A stretch of 64,000 nucleotides of DNA from Neorhodopirellula pilleata (GTDB taxonomy: Bacteria > Planctomycetota > Planctomycetia > Pirellulales > Pirellulaceae). Made by a program: the position numbers and the translations under genes. The notes beneath the pieces are model-generated. The model did not search any database. It saw nothing but the letters and a program-made list of their open reading frames with translations, and was not told the DNA's origin. Location of the stretch: contig NZ_SJPM01000001.1 in the NCBI RefSeq assembly GCF_007859915.1, positions 49,492-113,491 of the forward strand, given 5' to 3'. Numbering within the stretch: the first letter of the stretch is position 1; each line of letters begins with the position of its first letter. Below, in pieces: positions 1 through 8,181 of the stretch.

Positions 1-393
1 TCAAAGAACTTCGAGTACACCGGCCAACGATCGTATTTGCTGAAGATCGATTCGCCGACCAAGTCGGCACCGCGTTCGGCGACGGCGTCTTTGAGCAAAA
101 ATTTTTGGCCTTCGAATAAACAAAAACTCAAACCATTCGTGCCAGACCCGGCCTTCGTTGGCCGCTTCGGTGGTGCTGCCGAACCAACGTTCGTCAATCC
201 CGCCGCGATCGGCACCGAAACGGTAGTAATCGCCCGGGTGCAATTTAATGCGACGGCCCGGATGCAAGAACGATCGCGGAACCCAGGTCGGAGTCAAACG
301 CAACAGCCCCTCGCCGGCATCCATGGCCGAATCGAGTAATTTGGTAACACTGTCGCCCTTTACAAGACCGTCGTCTAACTTCACGTTGCTCAT
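1..393 (-). CDS. Partial, frameshifted conserved protein (cupin / phosphomannose-isomerase-like, tentative)
   Basis: The gene starts at the ATG complementary to 391-393 and runs leftwards off the window, so only its N-terminal part is present. The first 80 or so residues are fluent, with blocks WVPRSFLHPGRR and GGIDERWF. After TTEAANE the frame breaks near 148-156. Removing one base there restores a sensible protein in the next frame (AGSGTNGLSF, then EGQKFLLKDAVAE, then KYDRWPVYSKFF) that stays open to position 1. The apparent stop at 1-3 therefore belongs to the wrong frame. I recall similar planctomycete proteins being described as cupin or mannose-6-phosphate-isomerase-like, but no catalytic residues are in view, so the function is a guess. 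Because it lies at the window edge, an assembly or sequencing error is at least as likely as a true pseudogene. Confidence 0.5.
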   Translation of the reverse strand: MSNVKLDDGLVKGDSVTKLLDSAMDAGEGLLRLTPTWVPRSFLHPGRRIKLHPGDYYRFGADRGGIDERWFGSTTEAANEGRVWHEWFEFLFIRRPKIFAQRRRRRTRCRLGRRIDLQQIRSLAGVLEVL

Positions 394-545
394 CGAATCT
401 GCTTTCTAAGGTGGATTTTGGCGGGGGTTTAGGTAGTTAGGAAATGCGTGGAATCGGCTAGAATGGTCGGTGACGTGAGCGTTTCCACTCCGATGGCCCC
501 CGTTTTAAGTCCGAATCGCTTCCCGTACAAGAATAGAGTCCTCTC

Positions 546-1727
546 ATGCCGACCGAATCCATCGTTTTGCGGACCACCGAAGACCGTGAAGAGCGGATCG
601 AATGGAACGCATCCAGCCCGCTGCATTTGACTATCACGACCCGAAACGGCGATTTGTCGGTCCGCCATGGCGTCTTCCGAGGAGGGGTCAGCGAAGGAGT
701 CGAGATCGTTCGCTTGGCCAACGAAACGATGCACGTGGATGTTCTGCCAACTCGCGGCATGTCGATTTGGAGGATGCAATCACACTCGGTCCGCTACCAA
801 TGGCAATCGCCCGTCGTCGGCCCGGTTCATCCCAACCGCGTTGACGTGACCGAACCGAGCGGGTTGGGTTGGTTGTCCGGTTTTGACGAACTTGTCGTGC
901 GTTGTGGTTTGGAAAGCAACGGGGCTCCTGAACACGACGAGCAGGGCAGATTACTCCGCCCCCTGCATGGGTTGATTGCGAACACTCCGGCCGATTCACT
1001 TTCGGTCGAGTTCGATGAAGCGTCCGGGCGGGTCGAGTTGGTGGGGGAAACGATCGAGTCACGGTTGTTCTTTAAACGATTCCGATTGAAGAGTCGAATC
1101 CGGATACACGCCGACCGCAACGACGTCGATTTGCTCGACGACGTCACCAACGAACTCTCTTCGCGGCAAGCATGTCAATTGCTCTACCACATCAACGTCG
1201 GTGCCCCGGTGCTCGGCGAAGGTGCCAAAGTCCAGATCGCGCTTGAGGATCTCGCCCCGCGTGATGACCATGCGGCCCAAGAGATCGATCGGTGGAACGA
1301 GATTGACGGACCGCAATCGGGTTACCGCGAGCGAGTTTACTTCGGCCGACCGGTCGCGGACGAGACCGGCATGTCGCATGCTCTATTGCATAGCAAGGAT
1401 TCAAGCCGGGGCCTCGACGTCCGCTTTCGAACGTCGACTTTACCGTGTTTTATCCTGTGGAAAAACACGGCCGATCTCGCCGACGGTTACGTAACCGGAT
1501 TGGAGCCGGCGACGAATTTTCCGAACCCTTACTCATTTGAAAAACAACACGACCGCGTAGTATGGCTCGAGGGCGGCGAAACGGAATCATTCCGCGTCAC
1601 GCTGAGTCCGCTCAACGACGCCGCAGCGGTCCGGCAAGTTCAAGATCGGATTCGAAAGTTAATCGACGACCAATCCGTTAGCATGGAAGTATCCACCGAA
1701 CCCCGGAAAGATTGGAGTGCGAGTTAG
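546..1727 (+). CDS. DUF4432 family protein (aldose-1-epimerase-like fold)
   Basis: The 393-residue protein resembles the DUF4432 branch of the galactose-mutarotase superfamily. It is a cytosolic all-beta protein without a signal peptide. Family-like blocks are VDVLPTRGMSIW near residue 60, the GWLSGFDELVVRCGLESNG stretch near 108, LHGLIANTPA near 140, and LLYHINVGAP near 220, where the histidine is a likely sugar-binding or catalytic residue. The late block GYVTGLEPATNFPNP is also typical. Members bind sugars, but the reaction of this subfamily is not established. The start at 546 is chosen because the ATG follows the divergent gap to the gene at 1-393. The kinase gene begins three bases after the stop, so the two are probably co-transcribed. 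Confidence in the family is high and in a mutarotase activity low. Confidence 0.85.
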   Translation: MPTESIVLRTTEDREERIEWNASSPLHLTITTRNGDLSVRHGVFRGGVSEGVEIVRLANETMHVDVLPTRGMSIWRMQSHSVRYQWQSPVVGPVHPNRVDVTEPSGLGWLSGFDELVVRCGLESNGAPEHDEQGRLLRPLHGLIANTPADSLSVEFDEASGRVELVGETIESRLFFKRFRLKSRIRIHADRNDVDLLDDVTNELSSRQACQLLYHINVGAPVLGEGAKVQIALEDLAPRDDHAAQEIDRWNEIDGPQSGYRERVYFGRPVADETGMSHALLHSKDSSRGLDVRFRTSTLPCFILWKNTADLADGYVTGLEPATNFPNPYSFEKQHDRVVWLEGGETESFRVTLSPLNDAAAVRQVQDRIRKLIDDQSVSMEVSTEPRKDWSAS

Positions 1728-1730
1728 TTC

Positions 1731-3752
1731 ATGAGTGAATTCGAATACCTCGGTCCTTATCGCATCGGCAACGTCATCGGGCGGGGCGGAATGGGATCGG
1801 TGTATGAGGCCACTCATGCGAAGTCGGGCGAAGTCGTCGCCGTGAAGTTGATCGCCCAACACGTCGCCGATGACGAACGATTTCGGCGTCGGTTCAATGG
1901 CGAAATTGAAACACTCCGCCGCTTGCGTCACCCGGGTATCGTGCGGCTGATCGGATACGGCGAAGAAGCGGGACGGTTGTTCTATTCGATGGAACTGGTC
2001 CACGGCGAATCGTTGCAGCAGCGCATCCGCGAGGTCAAGCGGATGGGATGGTTGCCGACTGTCGATATTGCGATTCAGGTTTGCTCGGCACTCAAACACG
2101 CCCACGACATCGGCGCGATCCACCGCGATCTCAAACCCGCCAACCTGATATTGACTCCCGCCAACGAAGTCAAGTTGGTCGATTTCGGCATCACCAAGTT
2201 GTTCGGCTATGGCGAGCAAACCATGGCCGGTTCGGTGCTCGGCACGGCCGACTACATGGCCCCCGAGCAAGCCGATGGAGGTCCTGTTACTCCTCGTACT
2301 GACTTGTACGCGCTGGGCAGTGTGATGTACGCGATGATGGCGGGGCGTTCGCCGTTTGCGGGCAAGAAACTGACCCAAGTGATCGAGTCGCTCAAGAACG
2401 AGCGGGCGGTTCCACTGGAATTGATCAACCCCGATATTCCCCACGAAGTCGTCGAGATCGTCCACCATTTATTGGAAAAGGACCCCAAGCGTCGACCGCC
2501 AACGGCTCTTTCGGTGATGAAGCGGCTCAAAGCGACCCGTGCCGGTTTGCAGCGAGGACGCACCGTCGCGTTGGAGAGCGAATTGACCCGTGGAGGCGAT
2601 CTGCTTGGCCCATCCGAACCGCCCACGCCTGAATCAGACACGCATCACTCCCACTTAACCGACGCGGGCAAGGTCGGTGGTGGCGGCGTTCAGTCGCCGA
2701 ATTCTGACACGTCGACTGAAAATCGACGCCACGCTGAGAACGGCTCACGTGTTCATTCCAAGAAACCAAGTGGCAATGTCTCGGACGAATCGATCGGTGA
2801 CGACCCGCTAATCATTCAAGGGGATCCGGATTTCACCAACGAAGCCTTGCCGCCGACACGGTCATCGGAGATGGAAACCAGTGCGGGCGAGACCGACTTT
2901 GTCACCGGGCACCCTGAGACGCCCAAGACTCGTTTTCAAAGCATCGATTCGGACGAACAAGCCTCGACATTTTTGGGACGCCTCGACACTCCCCATTCCT
3001 CGACACATGTGTGGGTCCAGTGGGCGTCGGTGGCGGCGATGGTCGCGATCCTGGGCGGAGGCGTTTATTTGTTCGCGCGAGCGGTTGCCACCCCGACGGC
3101 CGATGAATTGTTCGCATCGATCGAAGCCGCCGAAGCGGATGGCAATCTGACGCTGCACGAAAATCAAATCGAACGATTCTTAATCCATTACGCTCAGGAT
3201 GATCGCATCGAACAGGTCCGCCGATGGGAATCGCAAGCCGATCTGGAACGAACACTCAAACGCATCGCCGCCGCAGCGCGACGGGCCGGCGGGATTGAAC
3301 GCTTGGAACCTGCCACCCAGTCGTTTTACAAAGCAATGGCGATGCGAGAATCGTCCATCGATGCCGCTCGAACTCAACTGATCGCATGGCTGAATGTGTT
3401 TGCGCCGCGATCCGGTCCAGGTGAACTGGACGACGCAAACAATTTGGTGGAGGAGAACGCCAAGCCGCCCGCCGGATCAACGCCCGTGGATGAACTCCGC
3501 CGAAGAATGCGCGATCGAGAGACCGGCCGGCTCGCCGAACTGGCTCGCGAGGAGCTCGAGCGGCTAGTCCAAAGTGATGCGTCGCCATCAAGACTCGACG
3601 AGCGATTGATCGCGTTGCGAGAACGCCTTGCGGTCGCGGAGTCATTACCGAAGGACGCGAAAGAGCGAATGATCCTTTCGCTGATTCAACTTTATTTGGA
3701 CGAACCCTGGGCCGCCCCAGTGATCCAGCAGGCCAAGGGGATGCTGCCCTAA
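1731..3752 (+). CDS. Transmembrane serine/threonine protein kinase
   Basis: A 673-residue Hanks-type kinase. The kinase domain occupies roughly residues 10-270, with glycine-rich loop GRGGMGSVYEA at 18-28, ATP-binding Lys39, catalytic HRDLKPAN at 131-138, DFG at 151-153 and the substrate-binding motif APEQ at 177-180. All key catalytic residues are present, so it should be active. A long polar, low-complexity linker (about 270-425) leads to one hydrophobic segment at about 427-451. An alpha-helical, charged C-terminal part (about 455-673) with no recognised domain then lies on the far side of the membrane and could be the sensor. It follows the DUF4432 gene by three bases and is probably translated from the same message. 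Planctomycetes carry many such kinases; the signal and substrates of this one cannot be read from the sequence. Confidence 0.93.
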   Translation: MSEFEYLGPYRIGNVIGRGGMGSVYEATHAKSGEVVAVKLIAQHVADDERFRRRFNGEIETLRRLRHPGIVRLIGYGEEAGRLFYSMELVHGESLQQRIREVKRMGWLPTVDIAIQVCSALKHAHDIGAIHRDLKPANLILTPANEVKLVDFGITKLFGYGEQTMAGSVLGTADYMAPEQADGGPVTPRTDLYALGSVMYAMMAGRSPFAGKKLTQVIESLKNERAVPLELINPDIPHEVVEIVHHLLEKDPKRRPPTALSVMKRLKATRAGLQRGRTVALESELTRGGDLLGPSEPPTPESDTHHSHLTDAGKVGGGGVQSPNSDTSTENRRHAENGSRVHSKKPSGNVSDESIGDDPLIIQGDPDFTNEALPPTRSSEMETSAGETDFVTGHPETPKTRFQSIDSDEQASTFLGRLDTPHSSTHVWVQWASVAAMVAILGGGVYLFARAVATPTADELFASIEAAEADGNLTLHENQIERFLIHYAQDDRIEQVRRWESQADLERTLKRIAAAARRAGGIERLEPATQSFYKAMAMRESSIDAARTQLIAWLNVFAPRSGPGELDDANNLVEENAKPPAGSTPVDELRRRMRDRETGRLAELAREELERLVQSDASPSRLDERLIALRERLAVAESLPKDAKERMILSLIQLYLDEPWAAPVIQQAKGMLP

Positions 3753-3830
3753 CGTCACGTCCGGAAAAAATCACCGAATCACCCGCAACGCGATCGCATG
3801 CCCGCGTATCAACTCGTCAACTCGTTCCCA

Positions 3831-4098
3831 GGTTCCCGCCCTCTTGATAGGCCACATTTTTTTTGACCCCCACGAGCTCGTCTCGTGGGTGAATTAGGTT
3901 CGCCAGCTAGAAAACGACGCCCTCCCAACCTTCCGATTTTCACTTGTGCTCGCCGCTTGAAGCGGCGAGCACAAGTGAAAATCGGAAGGTTGGGCGAATT
4001 GCGGCTCGTGTCTAGCTTGCCAACCTCGGCTTCCTGCCAGACGAGCTGGCAGGGGAGCAATCCATGAGGACTTGTGGGGTGTAAAGAGGCCGGAGCCT
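3831..4098 (-). repeat. Branched palindromic repeat R1, copy A (full length, reverse orientation)
   Basis: This is one of three related elements (others at 48558-48710 and 58402-58675) and is inverted relative to them. From the outside inwards it has a terminal inverted repeat (ATAGGCCACA-type ends), two small hairpins (3869-3889 and 4034-4052) and a central perfect palindrome at 3924-3994 with 34-bp arms around a 3-nt loop. Its right outer arm is partly decayed (CTTGTGGGGTGTAAAGAG), so the outer stem is weaker than in the other copies. It fills most of the 384-bp gap between the convergent kinase (ends 3752) and DUF2780 (ends 4137) genes. Nothing else is recognisable in that gap. Short open frames inside it are by-products of the palindrome. 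Confidence 0.85.
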
Positions 4099-4136
4099 TG
4101 GAACCAGGGTGCTTGAAAAAACGAAGAACCTGAGCC

Positions 4137-4559
4137 CTAACCGAGCAGCGTTTTGAGCATCGGTAGTTTGCTGAGGATCTGGTCGACGACGTCGTCGCCG
4201 AGTCGTTCCTTGAGGAAACCGACGATCGTCGTGATGAACGGCCCGAGCTTATCCGCGTCGATGCCCGCCGCACTGAGTGCCGACGCCAATTCCAATCCGC
4301 CGCCCGCGTTGCCTCCCAACGCCGCCGACGCCATTCCTGCCAATTTGCCTAACATGCCGCCGCCGGATGCTCCACCACCGGAGTCCTCAGCGCCCGATCG
4401 GGCCGCTTCGGTGACTCCCGGAATCGCTCCGGCGATCTGACCGAACAGATCATCGCCGATCTGATCTTTCAAAATTGCCATCGTTTTGCTGATCCCCGTA
4501 CTGGCGATCGAGGAGTCGATTCCGAGCTGTTTCGTAATAAGTTGGATCAATTCATCCAT
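4137..4559 (-). CDS. DUF2780 family protein
   Basis: A 140-residue protein. The start is taken at MDELIQLITKQLG (ATG complementary to 4557-4559) because GGGGAGC lies at a good ribosome-binding distance; a longer reading to 4631 would cross that site. The N-terminal helix pair is followed by DLFGQIAGAIPGV, then a long Gly/Ala/Ser-rich central part (about residues 60-95), then a C-terminal helical block ending in FLKERLGDDVVDQILSKLP. This order matches DUF2780 (the VcgC/VcgE group), whose function is unknown. There is no signal peptide or membrane helix. It is transcribed towards the kinase gene, separated from it by repeat R1 copy A, and appears monocistronic. Confidence 0.75.
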   Translation of the reverse strand: MDELIQLITKQLGIDSSIASTGISKTMAILKDQIGDDLFGQIAGAIPGVTEAARSGAEDSGGGASGGGMLGKLAGMASAALGGNAGGGLELASALSAAGIDADKLGPFITTIVGFLKERLGDDVVDQILSKLPMLKTLLG

Positions 4560-4826
4560 CGTTTGCTCCCCGTAAAAGTCATGAAAAAGCCTAAGTGAAC
4601 GGATTGTCACGGGGGATCGCCGCCCCTTCAAGGTGTCGATTGTGTGAATCTACGACTTTCGGGGGCATTTCGGCATTGACTCCGGGTTCACGATGGTTCA
4701 GGCTTTCGAACTAGTTGAGCACCACACTCTAGGCGCATCGGCCTGTTTGGAAGCGTTTTCCAGGGTTAACGCCATGAATGCGAGAGGCATTTTGTCTCGT
4801 TGGTGACGGTTTGTAAGGTTAGTTTT

Positions 4827-5249
4827 GTGACGAATATTTATGTAGGGAACCTGTCGTTCTCGGCTACCGAAGACGATCTTCGGGGTGCATTTGAGCAGTA
4901 CGGCGAAGTGTCGGCTGTCAACATCATCATGGATCGGGAAACCGGTCGCAGTCGTGGCTTTGCGTTCGTCGAAATGGCGGACGGCGACGGAGCCAAGGAC
5001 GCGATCGAAAACCTTGATGGCCAAGCCATCAGTGGTCGGAACGTAACGGTCAACGAAGCCCGACCACGGGCACCCCGCACCGGCGGTGGTGGCGGCGGTG
5101 GTGGTGGTGGACGCGGCGGCTACGGTGGCGGCGGCGGCGGCGGTGGTCGCGGCGGCTACGGTGGTGGCGGCGGCGGTGGTGGCGGCTACGGCGGTGGCGG
5201 CGGCCGTGGTGGAGATCGAGGTGGCGACCGCGGTGGCGATCGCTACTAA
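4827..5249 (+). CDS. RRM-type RNA-binding protein with glycine-rich tail
   Basis: A single RNA-recognition motif of about 80 residues, followed by a tail of about 55 residues made almost wholly of Gly with RGGYGG and RGGDRGGD units. RNP2 is IYVGNL near the N-terminus and RNP1 is RSRGFAFV near residue 45; both aromatic positions needed for RNA stacking are present. The layout resembles cyanobacterial Rbp and plant glycine-rich RNA-binding proteins, many of which are cold-induced. I chose the GTG at 4827 (VTNIYVGNLS) because AAGG lies about eight bases upstream and family members start just before RNP2; a TTG at 4800 is possible. It is likely a single-gene unit, ended by the hairpin at 5323-5360. 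The RGG tail suggests a role in RNA binding or condensation. Confidence 0.9.
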   Translation: MTNIYVGNLSFSATEDDLRGAFEQYGEVSAVNIIMDRETGRSRGFAFVEMADGDGAKDAIENLDGQAISGRNVTVNEARPRAPRTGGGGGGGGGGRGGYGGGGGGGGRGGYGGGGGGGGGYGGGGGRGGDRGGDRGGDRY

Positions 5250-5322
5250 GCCATTCCGATCGACCGGAACTCTGACGAACGGCGGACGCAAAGCTTTCCA
5301 CTGACGTCAAATCATCCAAGAC

Positions 5323-5360
5323 AAACGGGACGAAGCCGTCAGGCGACGTCCCGTTTTTTT
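5323..5360 (+). terminator. Rho-independent terminator of the RRM gene
   Basis: AAACGGGACG pairs with CGTCCCGTTT around a short loop and is followed by a run of seven T. It lies about 75 bases after the RRM stop codon, which fits an intrinsic terminator on the plus strand. Confidence 0.85.
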
Positions 5361-5520
5361 ATGCGCCGGCCGCCCGCAGCAGGCTATTTTGCTCGTGACG
5401 GCTTCGTAAATTGGTTATCATGAGTCGCCCGGACGCACGCGAAGGACTCGCTCGAATAGCAACTTTGTCGCAAACATCCGACTCTCCCACCTCTCCCTTC
5501 CTCCCGCCTGAGAACCTGCC

Positions 5521-7005
5521 ATGATTTCTTTCAAAGGCCCGCTCGCCAAAGATCTCTGCGATCCCCACTTGGGATCGACCCGCCGTGCTTTCTTGCGAGT
5601 CGGCAGTGCATCGCTGTTCGGATTGTCGTTGCCGCAGATGCTCAAGCTTCAATCCGCTAGCGCCGCGACGGCAAATGACGCCTCCCATCACGGCGGTGGC
5701 CCGGGTTGGGGGAAAGCCAAATCGATCATCATGGTTTATCTGCAAGGCGGGCCGAGCCAATTGGATCTGTGGGATCCGAAGGAGAACGTGCCCGACAACG
5801 TGAAGAGCCAATTCAAACCGATCAGCACCAAGATTCCGGGCATCCAGTTCACCGAGAACTTACCGAGGCTTTCGCAAGTCAACGACAAGTTCACGATGAT
5901 CCGCTCGATGTCCTACACGCCCAACGGTTTGTTCAATCACACCGCCGCGATTTACCAGATGATGACCGGCTACACGACCGACAAGGTCAGCCCCTCGGGA
6001 CAACTTGAGCCGCCATCGCCGAAAGACTTCCCCAATTTCGGTAGTAACATCATCAAGATGCGTCCGCTCGATGAACCGATGCTGCCGTTCGTGATGCTGC
6101 CGCGGCCCTTGCAAGAGTCCAACGTGATCGGCAAAGGCGGCACGGCCGGATTCCTCGGCAAGGCCTTCGATCCGTACACACTGTATCCGGCCGGCGATGA
6201 CATGGACATGGAAAAAATGCAACGCATCCGGACCGATGATTTGTCCCTGCGAGATGAAGTTTTCGATGTTCGATTGCAACGTCGCGCCAACTTGCGTCAA
6301 CTACTCAACGCACAAATGCCGGCGATCAATCAGGCCGTCGAAAAGTTTGAGCTCGATCAGAACTACGAACGCGCTTTGTCATTGATCATCTCCGGTCGTG
6401 CCCGAGACGCATTCAAACTCAGCGATGAAGACGATGTGTTGCGTGACGCTTATGGTCGCAACACGTTCGGTCAGAGCTGTTTGTTGGCTAGGCGTTTGGT
6501 CGAAGCCGGCACACGGGTCGTCGAAGTCATCTGGCCGAAGGTCGCCAACAGCGATAACCACTCCTGGGATCATCACACGGGACTGAGCAAACGAATGAAA
6601 GATCAATCCGCCCCGATGCTCGACGCGGGTCTGACCACGTTGATCGAAGACCTCGACCAACGCGGTCTTCTCGACGAGACTCTCGTCGTCGCTGTCGGCG
6701 AGTTTGGACGCAGCCCGCAGCGGGGCGTCAGCACGAGCGGCAACAACAATTCCGACGACGGACGCGACCACTGGCCGTACTGCTACACGGCCGTCTTGGC
6801 CGGGGCCGGAATTCAGCGTGGGTTGGTTTACGGCAAGAGCGACAAGACCTCATCGGCACCGATCGAGAATCCGGTTCATCCGGCAGAATTGTTGGCAACG
6901 ATCTATCACAGCTTCGGCATCGATCCGGAAACGATCGTATACAACCACCTCAACCAACCGCGTGAACTCGTCAAAGCCCAAGCGGTCACGGCGCTGATGA
7001 CGTAA
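5521..7005 (+). CDS. DUF1501 domain protein with Tat-type signal
   Basis: A 494-residue member of the DUF1501 family, which has an alkaline-phosphatase/sulfatase-like fold and is greatly expanded in planctomycetes. The N-terminus has twin arginines at 21-22 ([11 protein letters not shown]) followed by a hydrophobic stretch, a typical Tat export signal. Family blocks include [15 protein letters not shown] near residue 75, [13 protein letters not shown] near 130, GEFGRSP near 398 and GRDHW near 419; the Asp/His/Gly residues in these blocks probably build a metal site. The enzyme activity is not established. Elsewhere DUF1501 genes usually follow a DUF1549/DUF1553 gene, as at 42933, but this one has no such partner nearby. 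It is the first gene of a plus-strand series leading to CoaB and PyrD. Confidence 0.92.
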   Translation: MISFKGPLAKDLCDPHLGSTRRAFLRVGSASLFGLSLPQMLKLQSASAATANDASHHGGGPGWGKAKSIIMVYLQGGPSQLDLWDPKENVPDNVKSQFKPISTKIPGIQFTENLPRLSQVNDKFTMIRSMSYTPNGLFNHTAAIYQMMTGYTTDKVSPSGQLEPPSPKDFPNFGSNIIKMRPLDEPMLPFVMLPRPLQESNVIGKGGTAGFLGKAFDPYTLYPAGDDMDMEKMQRIRTDDLSLRDEVFDVRLQRRANLRQLLNAQMPAINQAVEKFELDQNYERALSLIISGRARDAFKLSDEDDVLRDAYGRNTFGQSCLLARRLVEAGTRVVEVIWPKVANSDNHSWDHHTGLSKRMKDQSAPMLDAGLTTLIEDLDQRGLLDETLVVAVGEFGRSPQRGVSTSGNNNSDDGRDHWPYCYTAVLAGAGIQRGLVYGKSDKTSSAPIENPVHPAELLATIYHSFGIDPETIVYNHLNQPRELVKAQAVTALMT

Positions 7006-7114
7006 TGCTTGGCCAATGCTCCGCCGGTGCGTCCCGGTCTACTGAAAACAATCCGATTTGTTACCATAGGAGGAATTGAATTCTCTCCACGCCTTATCGA
7101 AAGACCGGCTCACG

Positions 7115-7498
7115 ATGAGCGAGCAATCCTACACCCAACGCCAACGACACCTCCGCAACCTCGTCGTGATGGCGCTCGCGGACGGTTCCATCGGCCAACG
7201 CGAGGTTGACCTAGTCGCCGAACGTTGCGTCGAATTGGGGTTGGGCCAAGCCGAATTGGAATCCGCGTTGTCGTTCGGATTGGGCGACGACGCGGCGTTG
7301 GAATTGCCCGCCGATGCGGAACAACGTGAGTCCCTGATGGGTGACTTAGTTCGCATAATGGCCGCCGACGGGCATCTCGCCGAAGCCGAAAAACGACTGT
7401 TCGCCTTGGCGGCCGCGCGGATGAATATCACCGGCGACCGTTTGCACCAACTGCTCGCGTCGATTCTCGGCAGCCCATCTGAAGAACCCTCGGCGTGA
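7115..7498 (+). CDS. TerB-like small helical protein
   Basis: About 127 residues, all-helical, with two similar halves: LRNLVVMALADGSIGQREVDL and LVRIMAADGHLAEAEKRLF. The repeated A-D-G-x-(I/L) pattern followed by an acidic residue is the hallmark of TerB/tellurite-resistance-type domains, in which Asp residues bind metal. Function in this context is unknown; it need not concern tellurite. The start is uncertain: ATG at 7115 has no close ribosome-binding site, while a strong AGGAGG at 7068-7073 sits only three bases before a TTG at 7076, which would add 13 residues. The stop overlaps the CoaB start (GTGA), so the pair is translationally coupled. Confidence 0.7.
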   Translation: MSEQSYTQRQRHLRNLVVMALADGSIGQREVDLVAERCVELGLGQAELESALSFGLGDDAALELPADAEQRESLMGDLVRIMAADGHLAEAEKRLFALAAARMNITGDRLHQLLASILGSPSEEPSA

Positions 7499-8151
7499 CT
7501 CGAGCCCGCATCCTGATCACGTCCGGACCGACGCGGCAATACCTCGACCCGGTCCGATACCTCACCAACGCCTCGAGCGGACGGATGGGCGCGGCGCTGG
7601 CGCAAGCGGCGTTGGACCTCGGTCATGAAGTCGTGATCGTGTCCGGACCGGTCTCCGTCACGTACCCTGCGGCAGCTAGAGTCGTCGACGTCGTCACCAC
7701 CGACGAGATGTTACGCGTCGCCGGTGAGTGGTTCCTGCAATGCGACGGCGCGATCGGCGCGGCGGCCCCTTGCGACTACATGCCCAAGCAAGTCTCCGAT
7801 CAAAAGCTATCCAAGAACGGATCGCCCTTGCAACTCGAGTTGATCGAAACTCCCGACGTGATCGCGACGCTCGGGCAATCCAAACGAGACGATCAATGGG
7901 TCGTTGGGTTCGCGCTGGAGACCGACGACCGACGCTTTCGCGCGATCGTGAAGCTTGAAAAAAAACACTGCGACCTGATCGTCAGCAACGGACCCGAAGC
8001 GATCGATTCGGCGGACAATCATGTTGAACTGCTTGATCAACAAGGCGACGTGATCGAGACGATCTCCGGCGACAAGCCGCACGTCGCCTCAAGACTCATC
8101 CATCACATTAACCAACGCCTGATCGCCAATCGCAAGACGCCGCATCAATAG
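7495..8151 (+). CDS. coaB: Phosphopantothenate--cysteine ligase (CoaB, stand-alone)
   Basis: The 218-residue protein corresponds to the C-terminal CoaB half of the usual bifunctional CoaBC. It ligates cysteine to 4'-phosphopantothenate in coenzyme A synthesis. Diagnostic blocks are ILITSGPTRQYLDPVRYLTN followed by SSGRMG (nucleotide binding, N-terminus), AAAPCDY near residue 90, and KLEKKHCDLIVSN near 150, which contains the lysine expected in the dimer-lid region. There is no CoaC flavoprotein domain, so the decarboxylase must be encoded elsewhere. The start is a GTG overlapping the stop of the TerB-like gene by four bases. A heptamer-repeat tract separates it from pyrD. Confidence 0.9.
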   Translation: MTRARILITSGPTRQYLDPVRYLTNASSGRMGAALAQAALDLGHEVVIVSGPVSVTYPAAARVVDVVTTDEMLRVAGEWFLQCDGAIGAAAPCDYMPKQVSDQKLSKNGSPLQLELIETPDVIATLGQSKRDDQWVVGFALETDDRRFRAIVKLEKKHCDLIVSNGPEAIDSADNHVELLDQQGDVIETISGDKPHVASRLIHHINQRLIANRKTPHQ

Positions 8152-8181
8152 TCTCTTCACTCTTCACTCTTCACTCTTCAC
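8152..8181 (+). repeat. Tandem CTTCACT heptamers directly before pyrD
   Basis: About four tandem copies of a 7-base unit (CTTCACT) fill the space between the coaB stop and the TTG start of pyrD, replacing any ordinary ribosome-binding site. The same heptamer recurs before the gene at 42933. Confidence 0.85.

Noticed and set aside
1659..2468. 269-codon open frame antisense to the first Ser/Thr kinase
   Set aside because: It overlaps the kinase catalytic motifs and the upstream gene; no homology-like features.
3809..4273. Open frames over repeat R1 copy A, and similar ones at 58418-58792 that share peptide stretches with it
   Set aside because: The shared peptides (for example NLPIFTCA) come from the repeated palindrome itself and appear on both strands; there is no ribosome-binding site and copy B breaks the frame.
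5050..5319. His/Arg-rich and Ala/Thr-rich frames over the glycine-rich tail of the RRM gene
   Set aside because: They are alternative readings of the GGT/GGC repeat and have no independent start signals.
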